Shown here: one piece after another, positions 10,939-19,669 of the stretch
Numbering within the stretch: the first letter of the stretch is position 1
How the letters are laid out: each line of letters starts with the position of its first letter
NCBI RefSeq assembly: GCF_001612805.1
Contig: NZ_BDBD01000011.1
Span: forward strand, 682,001 to 746,000
From: Nocardia coubleae NBRC 108252
GTDB taxonomy: Bacteria > Actinomycetota > Actinomycetes > Mycobacteriales > Mycobacteriaceae
Direction: 5' to 3'
DNA: 64,000 nt
Translations under genes and position numbers: made by a program
Notes under the pieces: model-generated
The model's database searches: none
What the model was told of the DNA's origin: nothing
What the model saw: the letters and a program-made list of their open reading frames with translations, nothing else

Positions 10939-12035
10939 GCGCGACAACGACCGCCGAGCACCCGCCCGTTGTCGGCAAGCTCTCGACCCTCGACCGGTTC
11001 CTGCCGGTATGGATCGGCGTGGCGATGGCCGCCGGGTTGTTGCTCGGCCGGATGATTCCGGGCCTCGGCGATACGTTGAGCGCTGTCGAGATCGACGGCA
11101 TCTCCCTGCCGATCGCGCTCGGTCTGCTGATCATGATGTACCCGGTGCTGGCCAAGGTCCGCTACGACCGCCTCGACACCGTCACCAGCGACCGCAAACT
11201 CCTGATCGGGTCCCTACTCCTGAACTGGGTACTCGGCCCGGCGCTGATGTTCGCCCTGGCCTGGATCTTCCTGCCCGATCTGCCCGAGTACCGGACCGGC
11301 CTGATCATCGTCGGCCTGGCCCGCTGCATCGCCATGGTCATCATCTGGAACGACCTGGCCTGCGGCGATCGCGACGCCGCGGCCGTGCTGGTCGCCCTGA
11401 ACTCGGTGTTCCAGGTGTTCATGTTCGCCGTCCTCGGCTGGTTCTACCTGTCGATCCTGCCCGGCTGGCTGGGGCTGGAACAGACCGCGATCGACGTCTC
11501 CCCCTGGGAAATCGCGAAATCGGTCCTGATCTTCCTCGGCATCCCGCTGCTGGCCGGATACCTCACCCGCCGCTTCGGCGAACGCGCCAAGGGCCGCGAA
11601 TGGTACGAGGAGAAGTTCCTTCCCCGCATCGGCCCGTGGGCCCTCTACGGCCTGCTCTTCACGATCGTGGTCCTCTTCGCCCTGCAGGGTGACCAGATCA
11701 CCTCCCACCCCCTCGACGTCGTCCGCATCGCCATCCCGCTACTGGCCTACTTCGCCGTCATGTGGGGCGGTGGCTACGCTCTCGGCGCCGTCATGGGCCT
11801 GGGCTACGCACGCACCACCACGCTCGCTTTCACCGCCGCGGGCAACAACTTCGAACTCGCCATCGCCGTCGCGATCGCCACCTACGGCGCAGCCTCCGGC
11901 GAAGCACTCGCCGGTGTCGTCGGCCCGCTGATCGAGGTCCCGGTGCTGGTCGGACTGGTCTACGTCTCGCTGGCGTTGCGAAAGCGATTCTCCGACACCA
12001 CCTCTGGCCCCACGGTGACCGGAGCCGCCAAGTGA
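10935..12035 (+). CDS. acr3: ACR3-family arsenite efflux carrier
   Basis: The 366-residue protein has ten hydrophobic segments and the ACR3 hallmarks: GLARCIAMVIIWNDLACGD with the essential Cys in TM4, and TTTLAFTAAGNNFELAIAVA in TM9. It exports arsenite (and often antimonite) across the cytoplasmic membrane, driven by proton motive force and probably assisted by the ArsA ATPase encoded downstream. It overlaps arsR by four bases and the next arsC by GTGA, so it is translationally coupled within the operon. The name arsB is also used for this family, but it is ACR3 type and not E. coli ArsB type. Confidence 0.95.
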   Translation: MSATTTAEHPPVVGKLSTLDRFLPVWIGVAMAAGLLLGRMIPGLGDTLSAVEIDGISLPIALGLLIMMYPVLAKVRYDRLDTVTSDRKLLIGSLLLNWVLGPALMFALAWIFLPDLPEYRTGLIIVGLARCIAMVIIWNDLACGDRDAAAVLVALNSVFQVFMFAVLGWFYLSILPGWLGLEQTAIDVSPWEIAKSVLIFLGIPLLAGYLTRRFGERAKGREWYEEKFLPRIGPWALYGLLFTIVVLFALQGDQITSHPLDVVRIAIPLLAYFAVMWGGGYALGAVMGLGYARTTTLAFTAAGNNFELAIAVAIATYGAASGEALAGVVGPLIEVPVLVGLVYVSLALRKRFSDTTSGPTVTGAAK

Positions 12036-12442
12036 GCGACAAGCCCTCGGTGCTGTTCGTCTGCGTGAAGAACGGCGGCAAGTCCCAGATGGCGGCCGGT
12101 CTGATGCGTCACCTGGCCGGTGACCACGTCGAGGTTCACTCCGCCGGTACCCGGCCTGGTTCGGTGTTGAACGAGCTTTCGGTGGCATCGCTGACCGAGC
12201 TGGGCATCGACCTGGCCGACGAAATGCCCAAACCGATCGACCCCGACCTGCTGCGCACCGTCGACCTCGTGGTCACCCTTGGCCGCGAAGCACAGGTCGA
12301 ACCCGTCCCCGGTGTCCGAATCATCAACTGGGACACCGACGAACCCTCCGAACGCGGAATCGACGGCATCGAACGCATGCGCCTGGTGCGCGACGACATC
12401 CGTGAACGCGTGGTCCTACTGCTGGAAGAACTCACCGCCTGA
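12032..12442 (+). CDS. arsC: arsenate reductase, mycothiol-transferase type (CX5K active site)
   Basis: The GTG start at 12032 overlaps the acr3 stop (GTGA) and gives 136 residues. It has the low-molecular-weight phosphatase fold with active-site loop VCVKNGGKSQMA. The usual CX5R Arg is replaced by Lys, giving CX5K, as I recall for the arsenate-mycothiol transferases of corynebacteria (Cg ArsC1/ArsC2). The C-terminal CGDAC-type resolving cysteines of the other two arsC products here are absent, which agrees with release of the arsenate-mycothiol adduct to mycoredoxin rather than an internal disulfide cascade. It is followed after 26 bases by a second arsC. Confidence 0.88.
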   Translation: MSDKPSVLFVCVKNGGKSQMAAGLMRHLAGDHVEVHSAGTRPGSVLNELSVASLTELGIDLADEMPKPIDPDLLRTVDLVVTLGREAQVEPVPGVRIINWDTDEPSERGIDGIERMRLVRDDIRERVVLLLEELTA

Positions 12443-12468
12443 GCGCGGACCAACCAAGGGACAGTGTC

Positions 12469-13140
12469 ATGACCGACAGCCCGGTTACCCATGCCAACTA
12501 CCACCGTGACGACCTCACCCTCGATCAGCAGCACGCGCTGAAAACGGCCGCGACCCGACTGGGCCGTGAATTCGAAGGCACCTTCGGCCTCGAGACGATC
12601 GACCGGTTCCTGCACTCCTCCTACGACCAGTTCGCCGGGCGCGCCACCGTGGTGAACTACCTGCCGTTGCTCGCCGAACGCTTCGCCCGCCAGCGACTCA
12701 ACGCCCTGGCCCGCGTCGAAGGCAAAGCCAACACCGGCACGCCCACGGTGCTGTTCCTGTGCACCCACAACGCGGGCCGTTCGCAGATGGCGCTGGGGTT
12801 CTTCACGCACCTCGCCGGTGACAACGCGGTGGCGTGGTCGGGTGGCTCCGAGCCCGGCGACGAGATCAACCCGGCCGCGATCGAAGCGATGGCCGAGATC
12901 GGCATCGACATCACCGGCGAATTCCCCAAGCCGTGGACCGAGGAGATCCTGCAGGCCGCCGACGTAATCATCACCATGGGCTGCGGTGACGCCTGCCCGC
13001 TGTACCCGGGCCGACGATACGAGGAATGGCAGCTCGACGACCCGGCCGGGCACGACCTCGCAGCGGTCCGCGTGATCCGCGACGATATCGAAACCCGCGT
13101 CCGACACCTGCTCGCCGAACTCGACATCCCAGCCAGCTGA
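12469..13140 (+). CDS. arsC: arsenate reductase with N-terminal helical domain
   Basis: This 223-residue protein has an N-terminal helical domain of about 85 residues (FEGTFGLETIDRFLHSSYDQF, often annotated as a three-helix bundle), then a low-molecular-weight phosphatase-type ArsC domain with LFLCTHNAGRSQMA (catalytic Cys, CX5R) and the paired resolving cysteines in TMGCGDACPLYPG. This is the thioredoxin-coupled layout, in which arsenate is reduced through a three-cysteine relay. The ATG at 12469 lies 26 bases after the previous arsC. The N-terminal bundle occurs in several actinobacterial ArsC proteins; its role is uncertain. Confidence 0.9.
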   Translation: MTDSPVTHANYHRDDLTLDQQHALKTAATRLGREFEGTFGLETIDRFLHSSYDQFAGRATVVNYLPLLAERFARQRLNALARVEGKANTGTPTVLFLCTHNAGRSQMALGFFTHLAGDNAVAWSGGSEPGDEINPAAIEAMAEIGIDITGEFPKPWTEEILQAADVIITMGCGDACPLYPGRRYEEWQLDDPAGHDLAAVRVIRDDIETRVRHLLAELDIPAS

Positions 13141-13172
13141 CCCTTCCCTGCCACCGAAAGGCATTGCCTCCC

Positions 13173-13583
13173 ATGACGACCAAACCCAGCGTGCTCTTCG
13201 TCTGCGTCCACAACGCGGGCCGCTCCCAGATGGCGCAAGGTTTCCTGACCAACCTCGCGGGCGACGAGATCGAGGTCCGCTCCGCTGGCAGCGCCCCCGG
13301 TGAAACCCTGAACCCGGCCGCGGTCGAAGCGATGGCCGAACTCGGTGTCGACATCACCGACCAGTCCCCCAAGATCCTCACCCCGGAGGCGGTGGAGACC
13401 TCGTCGGTCGTGATCACCATGGGCTGCGGCGATGCCTGCCCGTACTTCCCCGGTGTCGACTACCGCGACTGGAAGCTCGAAGACCCGGCGGGCAAGGGCG
13501 TCGAATCGGTGCGCCCGATCCGTGACGAAATCAAGAAGCGGATCGAGGAACTGATCGCCGAACTTCTCCCCGCGCGCGCCTGA
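13173..13583 (+). CDS. arsC: arsenate reductase, thioredoxin-coupled type
   Basis: The 136-residue protein has the active-site loop FVCVHNAGRSQMA (CX5R) and the C-terminal TMGCGDACPYFPG segment with the two resolving cysteines. It is closely similar to the C-terminal domain of the preceding gene (shared AGRSQMA, EINPAAIEAMAE-type helix, GCGDACP), so one probably arose from the other by tandem duplication with gain or loss of the N-terminal bundle. ATG 13173 is preferred because the longer upstream frame would overlap the preceding gene. It reduces arsenate to arsenite for export by ACR3. Confidence 0.92.
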   Translation: MTTKPSVLFVCVHNAGRSQMAQGFLTNLAGDEIEVRSAGSAPGETLNPAAVEAMAELGVDITDQSPKILTPEAVETSSVVITMGCGDACPYFPGVDYRDWKLEDPAGKGVESVRPIRDEIKKRIEELIAELLPARA

Positions 13584-13606
13584 ATCACCCGACTCGAGAA
13601 AGCGAC

Positions 13607-13996
13607 ATGTTGATGAGCAAGATCGAGGTCTTCGAGCCCGCCCTGTGCTGCAACACCGGCATCTGCGGGCCCGACGTCGACCAGGCCCTGGTGAATTTCT
13701 CCGCCGATCTGGATTGGCTTCGCAGCCAGGGCGGGAACATCACCCGGTTCAACATGGCCTCGGAGCCGATGGCGTTCGCAAGCAACGATGCCGTTCGTAG
13801 CTTTCTCGAAGTCGCAGGTTCGCAAGGCCTTCCACTCGTTCTGGTCGACGGCGTCACGGCCCTCACCGGCCGGTACCCGACGCGCGAGGAGATCACCTCG
13901 TGGTCGGCGCTCGATCAGCCGAATTCGGCGGCATCCAGTGTGGTGTTGCTCGACATCAACCAGGGCGACAACTGCAGCGGACCCGGGTGCTGCTGA
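13607..13996 (+). CDS. arsD: ArsD arsenic metallochaperone
   Basis: This 129-residue protein begins with EVFEPALCCNTGICG, giving the conserved arsenite-binding Cys triad (Cys14, Cys15, Cys20 from ATG 13607; two lower if ATG 13613 is used) of ArsD. A thioredoxin-like fold follows (LPLVLVDGVTALTGRYPTREE), and it ends in a GPGCC tail like the C-terminal Cys pairs of other ArsD proteins. It hands As(III) to the ArsA ATPase encoded six bases downstream and may also act as a weak co-repressor. The adjacency and order arsD-arsA match known operons. Confidence 0.95.
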   Translation: MLMSKIEVFEPALCCNTGICGPDVDQALVNFSADLDWLRSQGGNITRFNMASEPMAFASNDAVRSFLEVAGSQGLPLVLVDGVTALTGRYPTREEITSWSALDQPNSAASSVVLLDINQGDNCSGPGCC

Positions 13997-14001
13997 TTCC
14001 C

Positions 14002-15780
14002 GTGGATACTCCCGCCTTTCTGACCGATACCCCGCGGTTCCTGTTCTTCACCGGGAAGGGCGGGGTCGGCAAAACCTCGGTGGCCTGCGCCTCGGCGATC
14101 GCACTGGCTCGCGCCGGTGACAGTGTGCTGCTGGTCAGCACCGATCCCGCCTCGAACATCGGCCATGTGTTCGGCACGACCATCGGCGCGTCGGTCACAG
14201 CGATCCCGGCGGTGACCGGGCTGTGGGCGTTGGAGATAGACCCGCACCAGGTCGCGGCAGCCTACCGCGAGCGGATCGTCGGCCCGGTGCGCGGATTGCT
14301 GCCCGCAGCCGAGATCGACGCCATCACCGAGCAGTTGTCCGGTTCGTGCACCACCGAGATCGCCTCGTTCAACGAGTTCACCTCGCTGCTCGACCCGGCC
14401 GCCGACCAGTTCGCACAGTTCGATCACATCGTGTTCGATACCGCCCCGACCGGACACACCATCAGGCTCCTGCAGCTGCCCGGAGCATGGACCGATTACT
14501 TGCAGGGCAGCGGCGACGCCTCCTGTCTGGGACCGCTGTCGGGGTTGGACGCCCAACGCGAAACCTATGCCGCGGCCGTGCGCGCGCTCACCGACCCGCA
14601 GCGCACGCGACTGATCCTTGTTGCCCGAGCCCAAGCCGCCGCGCTGCGCGAAGTCGCCCGCACCTACGACGAACTCACCGACATCGGAGTCCGCGCCGGT
14701 CACCTGGTTGTCAACGCTGTTCTGCCGCACACCGATACCGAGGACGACCTCGCTGCCGCGATCAGTCGCCGAGAATCGGCCGCGCTCGCGGGGATGCCGG
14801 CATCGCTCACCCAACTCCCCTGCGAGCAGATCACGCTCAAACCCGTCGAAATGATCGGGGTAGCGGCGTTGAGCACATTGTTCACCCCCACCACGCCGGT
14901 GGCCGAGACCACTTCCGCCGGTGAAACCTTCATCGAACCCGCGCCCTTGTCGGCGCTGATCGATGAACTCGCTCTCGATGACCACGGCCTGATCATGTGT
15001 ATGGGTAAAGGCGGCGTCGGCAAGACAACCATCGCCGCGGCGATCGCGACAGCCCTGGCCGCCCGCGGCCACCACGTACACCTGAGCACCACCGACCCCG
15101 CCGCACATCTGGACAACGCGCTCGGTGAGACCCCCACTACGTTGCAGGTGTCCCGCATCGACCCGGTCGCGGCAACCGAGCAGTACCGCCAGCGAGTGCT
15201 GCGCACCCGCGGCACCGATCTCGACGAGCAAGGTCGCGCCGCCCTCGCCGAGGATCTGCGCTCGCCGTGCACCGAGGAAGTCGCGGTGTTCCAAGCCTTT
15301 TCACGCCTGGTCAACGAGTCGCGACGGCACTTCGTCGTCGTCGATACCGCCCCGACCGGACACACCCTGCTGCTGCTCGACGCCACCGGCGCCTACCACC
15401 GCGAGATCAGCCGCAACCTCGGCACCGACCGCAGCTTCACCACACCACTCATGCGCCTCCAAGACCCCACCCAGACCAAAATCCTCGTCGTCACCTCCCC
15501 GGAGTCGACGCCTCTGCTCGAATCCGTCGAACTGTGCGCAGATCTGCAACGCGCGGCGATCACGCCCTGGGCATGGGTGCTGAACAACTCCGTCGCCGCC
15601 GCATGCCCCACCGACGCATTGCTCCGTGCCCGAGCCGCGACCGAGGCCGCCCACATCGAGGCGGTGGCAACCCGATACAGCCACCGGCATGCGGTGGTGC
15701 CCATGTCGAGTCGAGAGCCGGTCGGTCCCGAACGACTGGCCGAGTTGTCCGGCGAGGCCACCACCCGCAGGCCTGGTTGA
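14002..15780 (+). CDS. arsA: ArsA arsenite-stimulated ATPase
   Basis: The 592-residue protein has two homologous nucleotide-binding halves, with P-loops GKGGVGKT at residues 18-25 and again at 335-342, and DTAPTGHT signal-transduction motifs in both halves. The metal-site cysteines are visible at 116 (SGSCTTE), 175 (ASCLGP) and 423 (SPCTEE), closely matching Cys113/172/422 of E. coli ArsA. GTG 14002 is the likely start, five bases after the arsD stop. ArsA energises the arsenite carrier; pairing with ACR3 instead of ArsB is known in several bacteria. No ribosome site is obvious, so coupling to arsD is likely. Confidence 0.95.
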   Translation: MDTPAFLTDTPRFLFFTGKGGVGKTSVACASAIALARAGDSVLLVSTDPASNIGHVFGTTIGASVTAIPAVTGLWALEIDPHQVAAAYRERIVGPVRGLLPAAEIDAITEQLSGSCTTEIASFNEFTSLLDPAADQFAQFDHIVFDTAPTGHTIRLLQLPGAWTDYLQGSGDASCLGPLSGLDAQRETYAAAVRALTDPQRTRLILVARAQAAALREVARTYDELTDIGVRAGHLVVNAVLPHTDTEDDLAAAISRRESAALAGMPASLTQLPCEQITLKPVEMIGVAALSTLFTPTTPVAETTSAGETFIEPAPLSALIDELALDDHGLIMCMGKGGVGKTTIAAAIATALAARGHHVHLSTTDPAAHLDNALGETPTTLQVSRIDPVAATEQYRQRVLRTRGTDLDEQGRAALAEDLRSPCTEEVAVFQAFSRLVNESRRHFVVVDTAPTGHTLLLLDATGAYHREISRNLGTDRSFTTPLMRLQDPTQTKILVVTSPESTPLLESVELCADLQRAAITPWAWVLNNSVAAACPTDALLRARAATEAAHIEAVATRYSHRHAVVPMSSREPVGPERLAELSGEATTRRPG

Positions 15781-15797
15781 TCAACACCTCCGGCTGA

Positions 15798-15870
15798 ATC
15801 GAAATTTATCGATACATAGGGTGTCGAGTCGTCGTCCGTTCACCTCGGCTTCACATCGAAATATTTGGAT
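15798..15870 (+). promoter_or_regulatory. pstS upstream region: ArsR-like elements around a Pho box
   Basis: ATCGA-N5-ATCGAT (15798-15813) resembles the ATCGAT elements in front of the ars genes. GTTCACC (15838-15844) followed at an 11-nt period by CTTCACA (15849-15855) fits the PhoP/RegX3 direct repeat of actinobacteria. A second A/T-rich element, ATCGAAATATTTGGAT (15855-15870), shares its first ten bases with a site upstream of phoX. The arrangement suggests combined phosphate and arsenic control of pstSCAB. Confidence 0.6.
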
Positions 15871-15938
15871 TCAAGGGTCCCGAGATGAGGGATCCGGTGG
15901 CACACACCGGATCCGGGCAACGACTGGAGGCCCCACCC

Positions 15939-16895
15939 ATGACCAAGCGAACCCGCGTGCACCTGACCGCCGCAAGCGCCGTCGCGGCACTGACCCTTGC
16001 CCTGTCCGCATGCGGCAGCGATCCGGCCGGGCCTTCCCTGTCGGGCCCCGTGGTGATCGACGGGTCGAGCACCGTCGAACCGTTGTCCGCAGCGGCAGGC
16101 GAGCTGTTCATGCAGGACCACAAGGATGTTCAGGTCACCGTCGGAACCTCCGGCACCGGCGGCGGTTTCAAGAAGTTCTGCGTCGGTGAAACCGACATCT
16201 CCAACGCCTCGCGTCCGATCAAGGACGCCGAGAAGCAGTTGTGCACCGACAAGAACGTGCAGTTCAGCGAATTGCACGTCGCCAACGACGCACTGACCGT
16301 GGTGGTGAACAAGTCCAATACGTGGGCCAACTGCCTGACCGTCGCGCAGCTGAAGAAGATCTGGGAACCGTCCTCGACTGTCAAGAACTGGAACGAGGTC
16401 GATCCGTCGTTCCCGAACGAGCCGCTGAATCTCTATGGCGCGGGCCCTGACTCGGGCACCTTCGACTACTTCACCGGTGTGATCAACGGCAAGGAAGGCG
16501 ACAGCCGCAAGGATTACAACCCGACCGAGGACGACAACATCACCGTCCAGGGTGTGGCGGGCGCCAAGGGCGGGTTGGGGTACTTCGGCTTCTCCTACTT
16601 CGAGGAGAACGAATCCAAGCTCAAGGCCGTCCAGATCGATGGCGGCAACGGCTGCGTCGCGCCGTCGGTCGAGGCCGCTCAGGACGGCACCTACAAGCCG
16701 CTGGCGCGCCCGCTGTTCATCTATGTCTCCGACACCGGTGTGAAGAAGCCGCAGGTGGAGAAGTTCGCCGAGTTCTACATCGACCGCAACGACGCCATCG
16801 TCGAGGCCGCGAAGTTCGTGCCGCTCACCGACGCACAGAAAGACAAGACCCGCGCCGCGCTGGCCGATCTCAAGGCCAAGGCAGGCGCTAAGTGA
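15939..16895 (+). CDS. pstS: phosphate ABC transporter substrate-binding lipoprotein
   Basis: The 318-residue product starts with a lipoprotein signal peptide ending in a lipobox (LALSACGS), followed by VIDGSSTVEPL and TVGTSGTGGGFKKFC, the phosphate-binding loops of PstS, and YGAGPDSGTFDYF. It captures phosphate at the outer face of the membrane for PstCAB. ATG 15939 has CTGGAGG at 15924-15930. It directly follows the ars operon and overlaps pstC by GTGA. PstS proteins discriminate phosphate from arsenate better than Pit carriers, which makes sense of its place in an arsenic island. A Pho-box-like repeat lies about 85-100 bases upstream. Confidence 0.95.
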   Translation: MTKRTRVHLTAASAVAALTLALSACGSDPAGPSLSGPVVIDGSSTVEPLSAAAGELFMQDHKDVQVTVGTSGTGGGFKKFCVGETDISNASRPIKDAEKQLCTDKNVQFSELHVANDALTVVVNKSNTWANCLTVAQLKKIWEPSSTVKNWNEVDPSFPNEPLNLYGAGPDSGTFDYFTGVINGKEGDSRKDYNPTEDDNITVQGVAGAKGGLGYFGFSYFEENESKLKAVQIDGGNGCVAPSVEAAQDGTYKPLARPLFIYVSDTGVKKPQVEKFAEFYIDRNDAIVEAAKFVPLTDAQKDKTRAALADLKAKAGAK

Positions 16896-17878
16896 CCGTT
16901 GGTCACCGCACGACCGATGGCCCCTCGACTGCGGGGGGCCATCCCGTCGTGTGGCAAGGAGAACCCGCCGACCTGAGCGCCCGGTCGGCCCGGGTCGGTG
17001 AACGCATCATCAAAGTGGTGCTGATGTCGTCAGCCTTCTTCTCGGTGATCGTCACCGTGGGAATCGTGGCGTCGCTGGTACTACCGCTCGGCACGTTCTT
17101 TCAGCACGTCGGGCTGGGCGAGTTCTTGTTCGGTACCGAATGGACCGCGGCCTTCGGTGACAAGTTCACCTGGGACGACAAGTCCTGGGGGGTGCTGCCT
17201 TTGGTGGTATCGACCCTGATGATCACCCTGATCGCGCTCGCCGTCGCGGTCCCGCTCGGCCTCGGCGTCGCGATCTATCTCAGCGAATACGCCTCACCTC
17301 GCGTGCGCAAAGTGCTCAAACCGCTGCTCGAAATCCTGGCCGGCATCCCCACTGTCGTCTACGGATTCCTCGCACTCACCGCCCTGACACCGATCCTCGG
17401 CACCATCTTCGAATTCCAGGGGATCTATACCAACCTGGCCCCGGGCATCGTGATGGGCTTCATGATCGTGCCCACGGTCGCCTCGCTCAGCGAGGACGCG
17501 ATGTCGGCGGTGCCGTTGGCGTTGCGTCAGGGCTCTTACGCGCTGGGCGCCAACCGGATGCAAACCACACTGCGCGTCGTCTTCCCCGCCGCGCTCTCCG
17601 GCATCGTCGCCGCGATCGTGCTCGGCATCTCCCGGGCTGTCGGCGAAACGATGATCGTCACGATCGCCGCGGGCAGCAAAGCGCACCTGTCGTTCGATCC
17701 GCGTGAGGGAGCGCAGACCATGACCGGGTTCATCGCCCAGATCGCCAGCGGCGACGCACCCCAGGGCAGCCCCGTGTACTACTCGCTGTTCGCGGTCGGC
17801 GCGCTGTTGTTCGTGATCACGCTGGTGATCAACATGATCAGCATCCGGCTGGTCCGCAAGTACAGGCAGGCCTACTGA
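16892..17878 (+). CDS. pstC: phosphate ABC transporter permease PstC
   Basis: The 328-residue protein has six hydrophobic segments and the permease EAA-type loop (ALRQGSYALGANRMQTTLRVVFPAAL) that contacts the PstB ATPase. The GTG start at 16892 overlaps the pstS stop; the stop overlaps the pstA start as TGATG. With PstA it forms the membrane channel for phosphate. The N-terminal 35 residues are hydrophilic and cytoplasmic, as usual for PstC. Confidence 0.94.
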   Translation: MTVGHRTTDGPSTAGGHPVVWQGEPADLSARSARVGERIIKVVLMSSAFFSVIVTVGIVASLVLPLGTFFQHVGLGEFLFGTEWTAAFGDKFTWDDKSWGVLPLVVSTLMITLIALAVAVPLGLGVAIYLSEYASPRVRKVLKPLLEILAGIPTVVYGFLALTALTPILGTIFEFQGIYTNLAPGIVMGFMIVPTVASLSEDAMSAVPLALRQGSYALGANRMQTTLRVVFPAALSGIVAAIVLGISRAVGETMIVTIAAGSKAHLSFDPREGAQTMTGFIAQIASGDAPQGSPVYYSLFAVGALLFVITLVINMISIRLVRKYRQAY

Positions 17879-18768
17879 TGACCTCGACATCCATCATCCG
17901 CCCCGATCTGACCGGTAAGAACCGCAGTTCCGCGCCGTCGACGATTTTCGCGATGCTGCTGTGGGCGAGCTTGGCGATCGTGTGCGTGTTCTTGTTCTTC
18001 GTGCTCGCGATCATCGTGCAGAAGGGCATCGCCCGCTTCCACCTGGACCTGGTCACCAACCAGCCCTCCAAGATCACCCCGCAAACCTCCGGAGTCGCCT
18101 CGGCGCTGTACGGGACTCTGTGGGTGTGCGTGCTGACGGCGGGTTTCGCACTGCCACTCGGGATCGCCGCCGCTGTGTATCTCGAGGAGTACGCAGATCC
18201 TCGTTCGCGCTGGAATCGTTTGGTCGAGTTGAACATTCAGAATCTGGCGGCTGTGCCGACGGTGATCTACGGCATCTTGACCCTCGCGTTCGTGGTGCGT
18301 GGCCCGGCTTCCATCGGCGGTGTCGTCCTGGCCGGGGCGATCGCACTGGCGCTGCTGATCCTTCCGGTCGTCATCATCACCACTCGCGAAGCATTGCGCG
18401 CGGTTCCTCGCGAAATCCGTGACGGCTCCATGGCATTGGGTGCCACTCTCTGGCAGACCACGTGGAAGCAGACACTGCCCTCGGCGATCCCCGGTATCGC
18501 GACCGGCTCGATCTTGGCGCTGTCGCGAGCCATCGGCGAAGCGGCTCCCCTGATCCTGGTCGGTGCCACGACCTTCGTCACCTTCAATCCCGACGGGGTC
18601 TTCTCCCGCTACACCACCTTGCCCGTGCAGATCTACAACCTCGTACCGCAGGACCGCCAGGCCTTCCGCGATCTGGCCTACGCCGCAATCCTGCTCCTGC
18701 TCATCGTCTTGCTGGCCATGAACGCTGTCGCGATCTGGCTTCGCAACCGCTACCAGCGCCAATGGTGA
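17878..18768 (+). CDS. pstA: phosphate ABC transporter permease PstA
   Basis: The 296-residue protein has six hydrophobic segments, the PstA segment [18 protein letters not shown] and the ATPase-contact loop [22 protein letters not shown]. It is translationally coupled to pstC (TGATG) and is followed 22 bases later by pstB. It pairs with PstC in the inner membrane. Nothing unusual is seen in length or motifs. Confidence 0.94.
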   Translation: MTSTSIIRPDLTGKNRSSAPSTIFAMLLWASLAIVCVFLFFVLAIIVQKGIARFHLDLVTNQPSKITPQTSGVASALYGTLWVCVLTAGFALPLGIAAAVYLEEYADPRSRWNRLVELNIQNLAAVPTVIYGILTLAFVVRGPASIGGVVLAGAIALALLILPVVIITTREALRAVPREIRDGSMALGATLWQTTWKQTLPSAIPGIATGSILALSRAIGEAAPLILVGATTFVTFNPDGVFSRYTTLPVQIYNLVPQDRQAFRDLAYAAILLLLIVLLAMNAVAIWLRNRYQRQW

Positions 18769-18790
18769 CCCCGTCATGAAGGAGAAAACC

Positions 18791-19669
18791 ATGACCACAG
18801 CCGATTCCCACCTCACCGCCGACCGCGGTCGCCGCTCGCCCAGCATCAAGATCGAGGCCTCGCGACCGCTGCCCGCCGTGGGTGGGCAGCCAGACGGTGT
18901 GATCAGCCTGCGTCAGCTGTCGGTGTACTACAACGACTTTCGGGCTGTCTCCGGTGTCGACATGTCGTTCAGCAGCAAAGAGATCACCGCGTTGATCGGG
19001 CCGTCGGGTTGTGGAAAGTCCACGGTGCTGCGGTGCTTGAACCGGATGAACGACCTCGTTCCCGGCGCCCGCGTCGAAGGCCGCGTCGCCTACCACGGCG
19101 CCGACATCTACGGTGCCGGTGTCGATGTCATCGAGGTCCGCCGCCGTATCGGGATGGTGTTCCAGAAGGCCAATCCGTTCCCGAAGTCGCTCTACGACAA
19201 CATCGCCTACGGCCCCCGCGTCACGGGCATGAAGATCGAGAGCATGGACGACCTCGTCGAACGGGCCCTGCGCGGCGCCGCGCTCTGGGACGAGGTCAAA
19301 GACAAACTCAAAGACAACGCCTTCGGCCTGTCGGGCGGTCAGCAGCAACGGCTGTGTATCGCCCGGGCGATCGCGACCTCCCCGGAGGTGATCTTGATGG
19401 ACGAGCCGTGTTCGGCGCTGGACCCGATCGCCACCGGCAAGATCGAAGATCTGATGACCGAACTGGCTTCGGAATTCACCATCATCATCGTCACCCACAA
19501 CATGCAGCAGGCCGCCCGCGTCTCCCAGCGCACCGCGTTCTTCACCGCCGCCGCGGACGACAAGGGCCAACGCACCGGCGCCCTGGTCGAATACGCGCCT
19601 ACCGAGCAGATCTTCGGCAATCCCGTCGACCCGCGAACGGAGGACTACATCAGTGGCCGGTTCGGTTGA
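18791..19669 (+). CDS. pstB: phosphate ABC transporter ATP-binding protein
   Basis: This 292-residue ATPase has Walker [11 protein letters not shown]-loop [11 protein letters not shown] (typical of PstB), signature LSGGQQQR and Walker [17 protein letters not shown] 18791 is preferred over ATG 18776 because GAAGGAG (18778-18784) lies just before it; the N-terminus is about 30 residues longer than typical PstB. It powers phosphate import by PstCA. Its 3' end overlaps the possible GTG start of the downstream regulator. No phoU gene is present nearby. Confidence 0.94.
   Translation: MTTADSHLTADRGRRSPSIKIEASRPLPAVGGQPDGVISLRQLSVYYNDFRAVSGVDMSFSSKEITALIGPSGCGKSTVLRCLNRMNDLVPGARVEGRVAYHGADIYGAGVDVIEVRRRIGMVFQKANPFPKSLYDNIAYGPRVTGMKIESMDDLVERALRGAALWDEVKDKLKDNAFGLSGGQQQRLCIARAIATSPEVILMDEPCSALDPIATGKIEDLMTELASEFTIIIVTHNMQQAARVSQRTAFFTAAADDKGQRTGALVEYAPTEQIFGNPVDPRTEDYISGRFG

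Noticed and set aside
13915..15294. 459-codon leftward frame opposite arsA
   Set aside because: It is antisense to a certain gene with all ArsA motifs, and its own product is Gly/Arg-rich without motifs.
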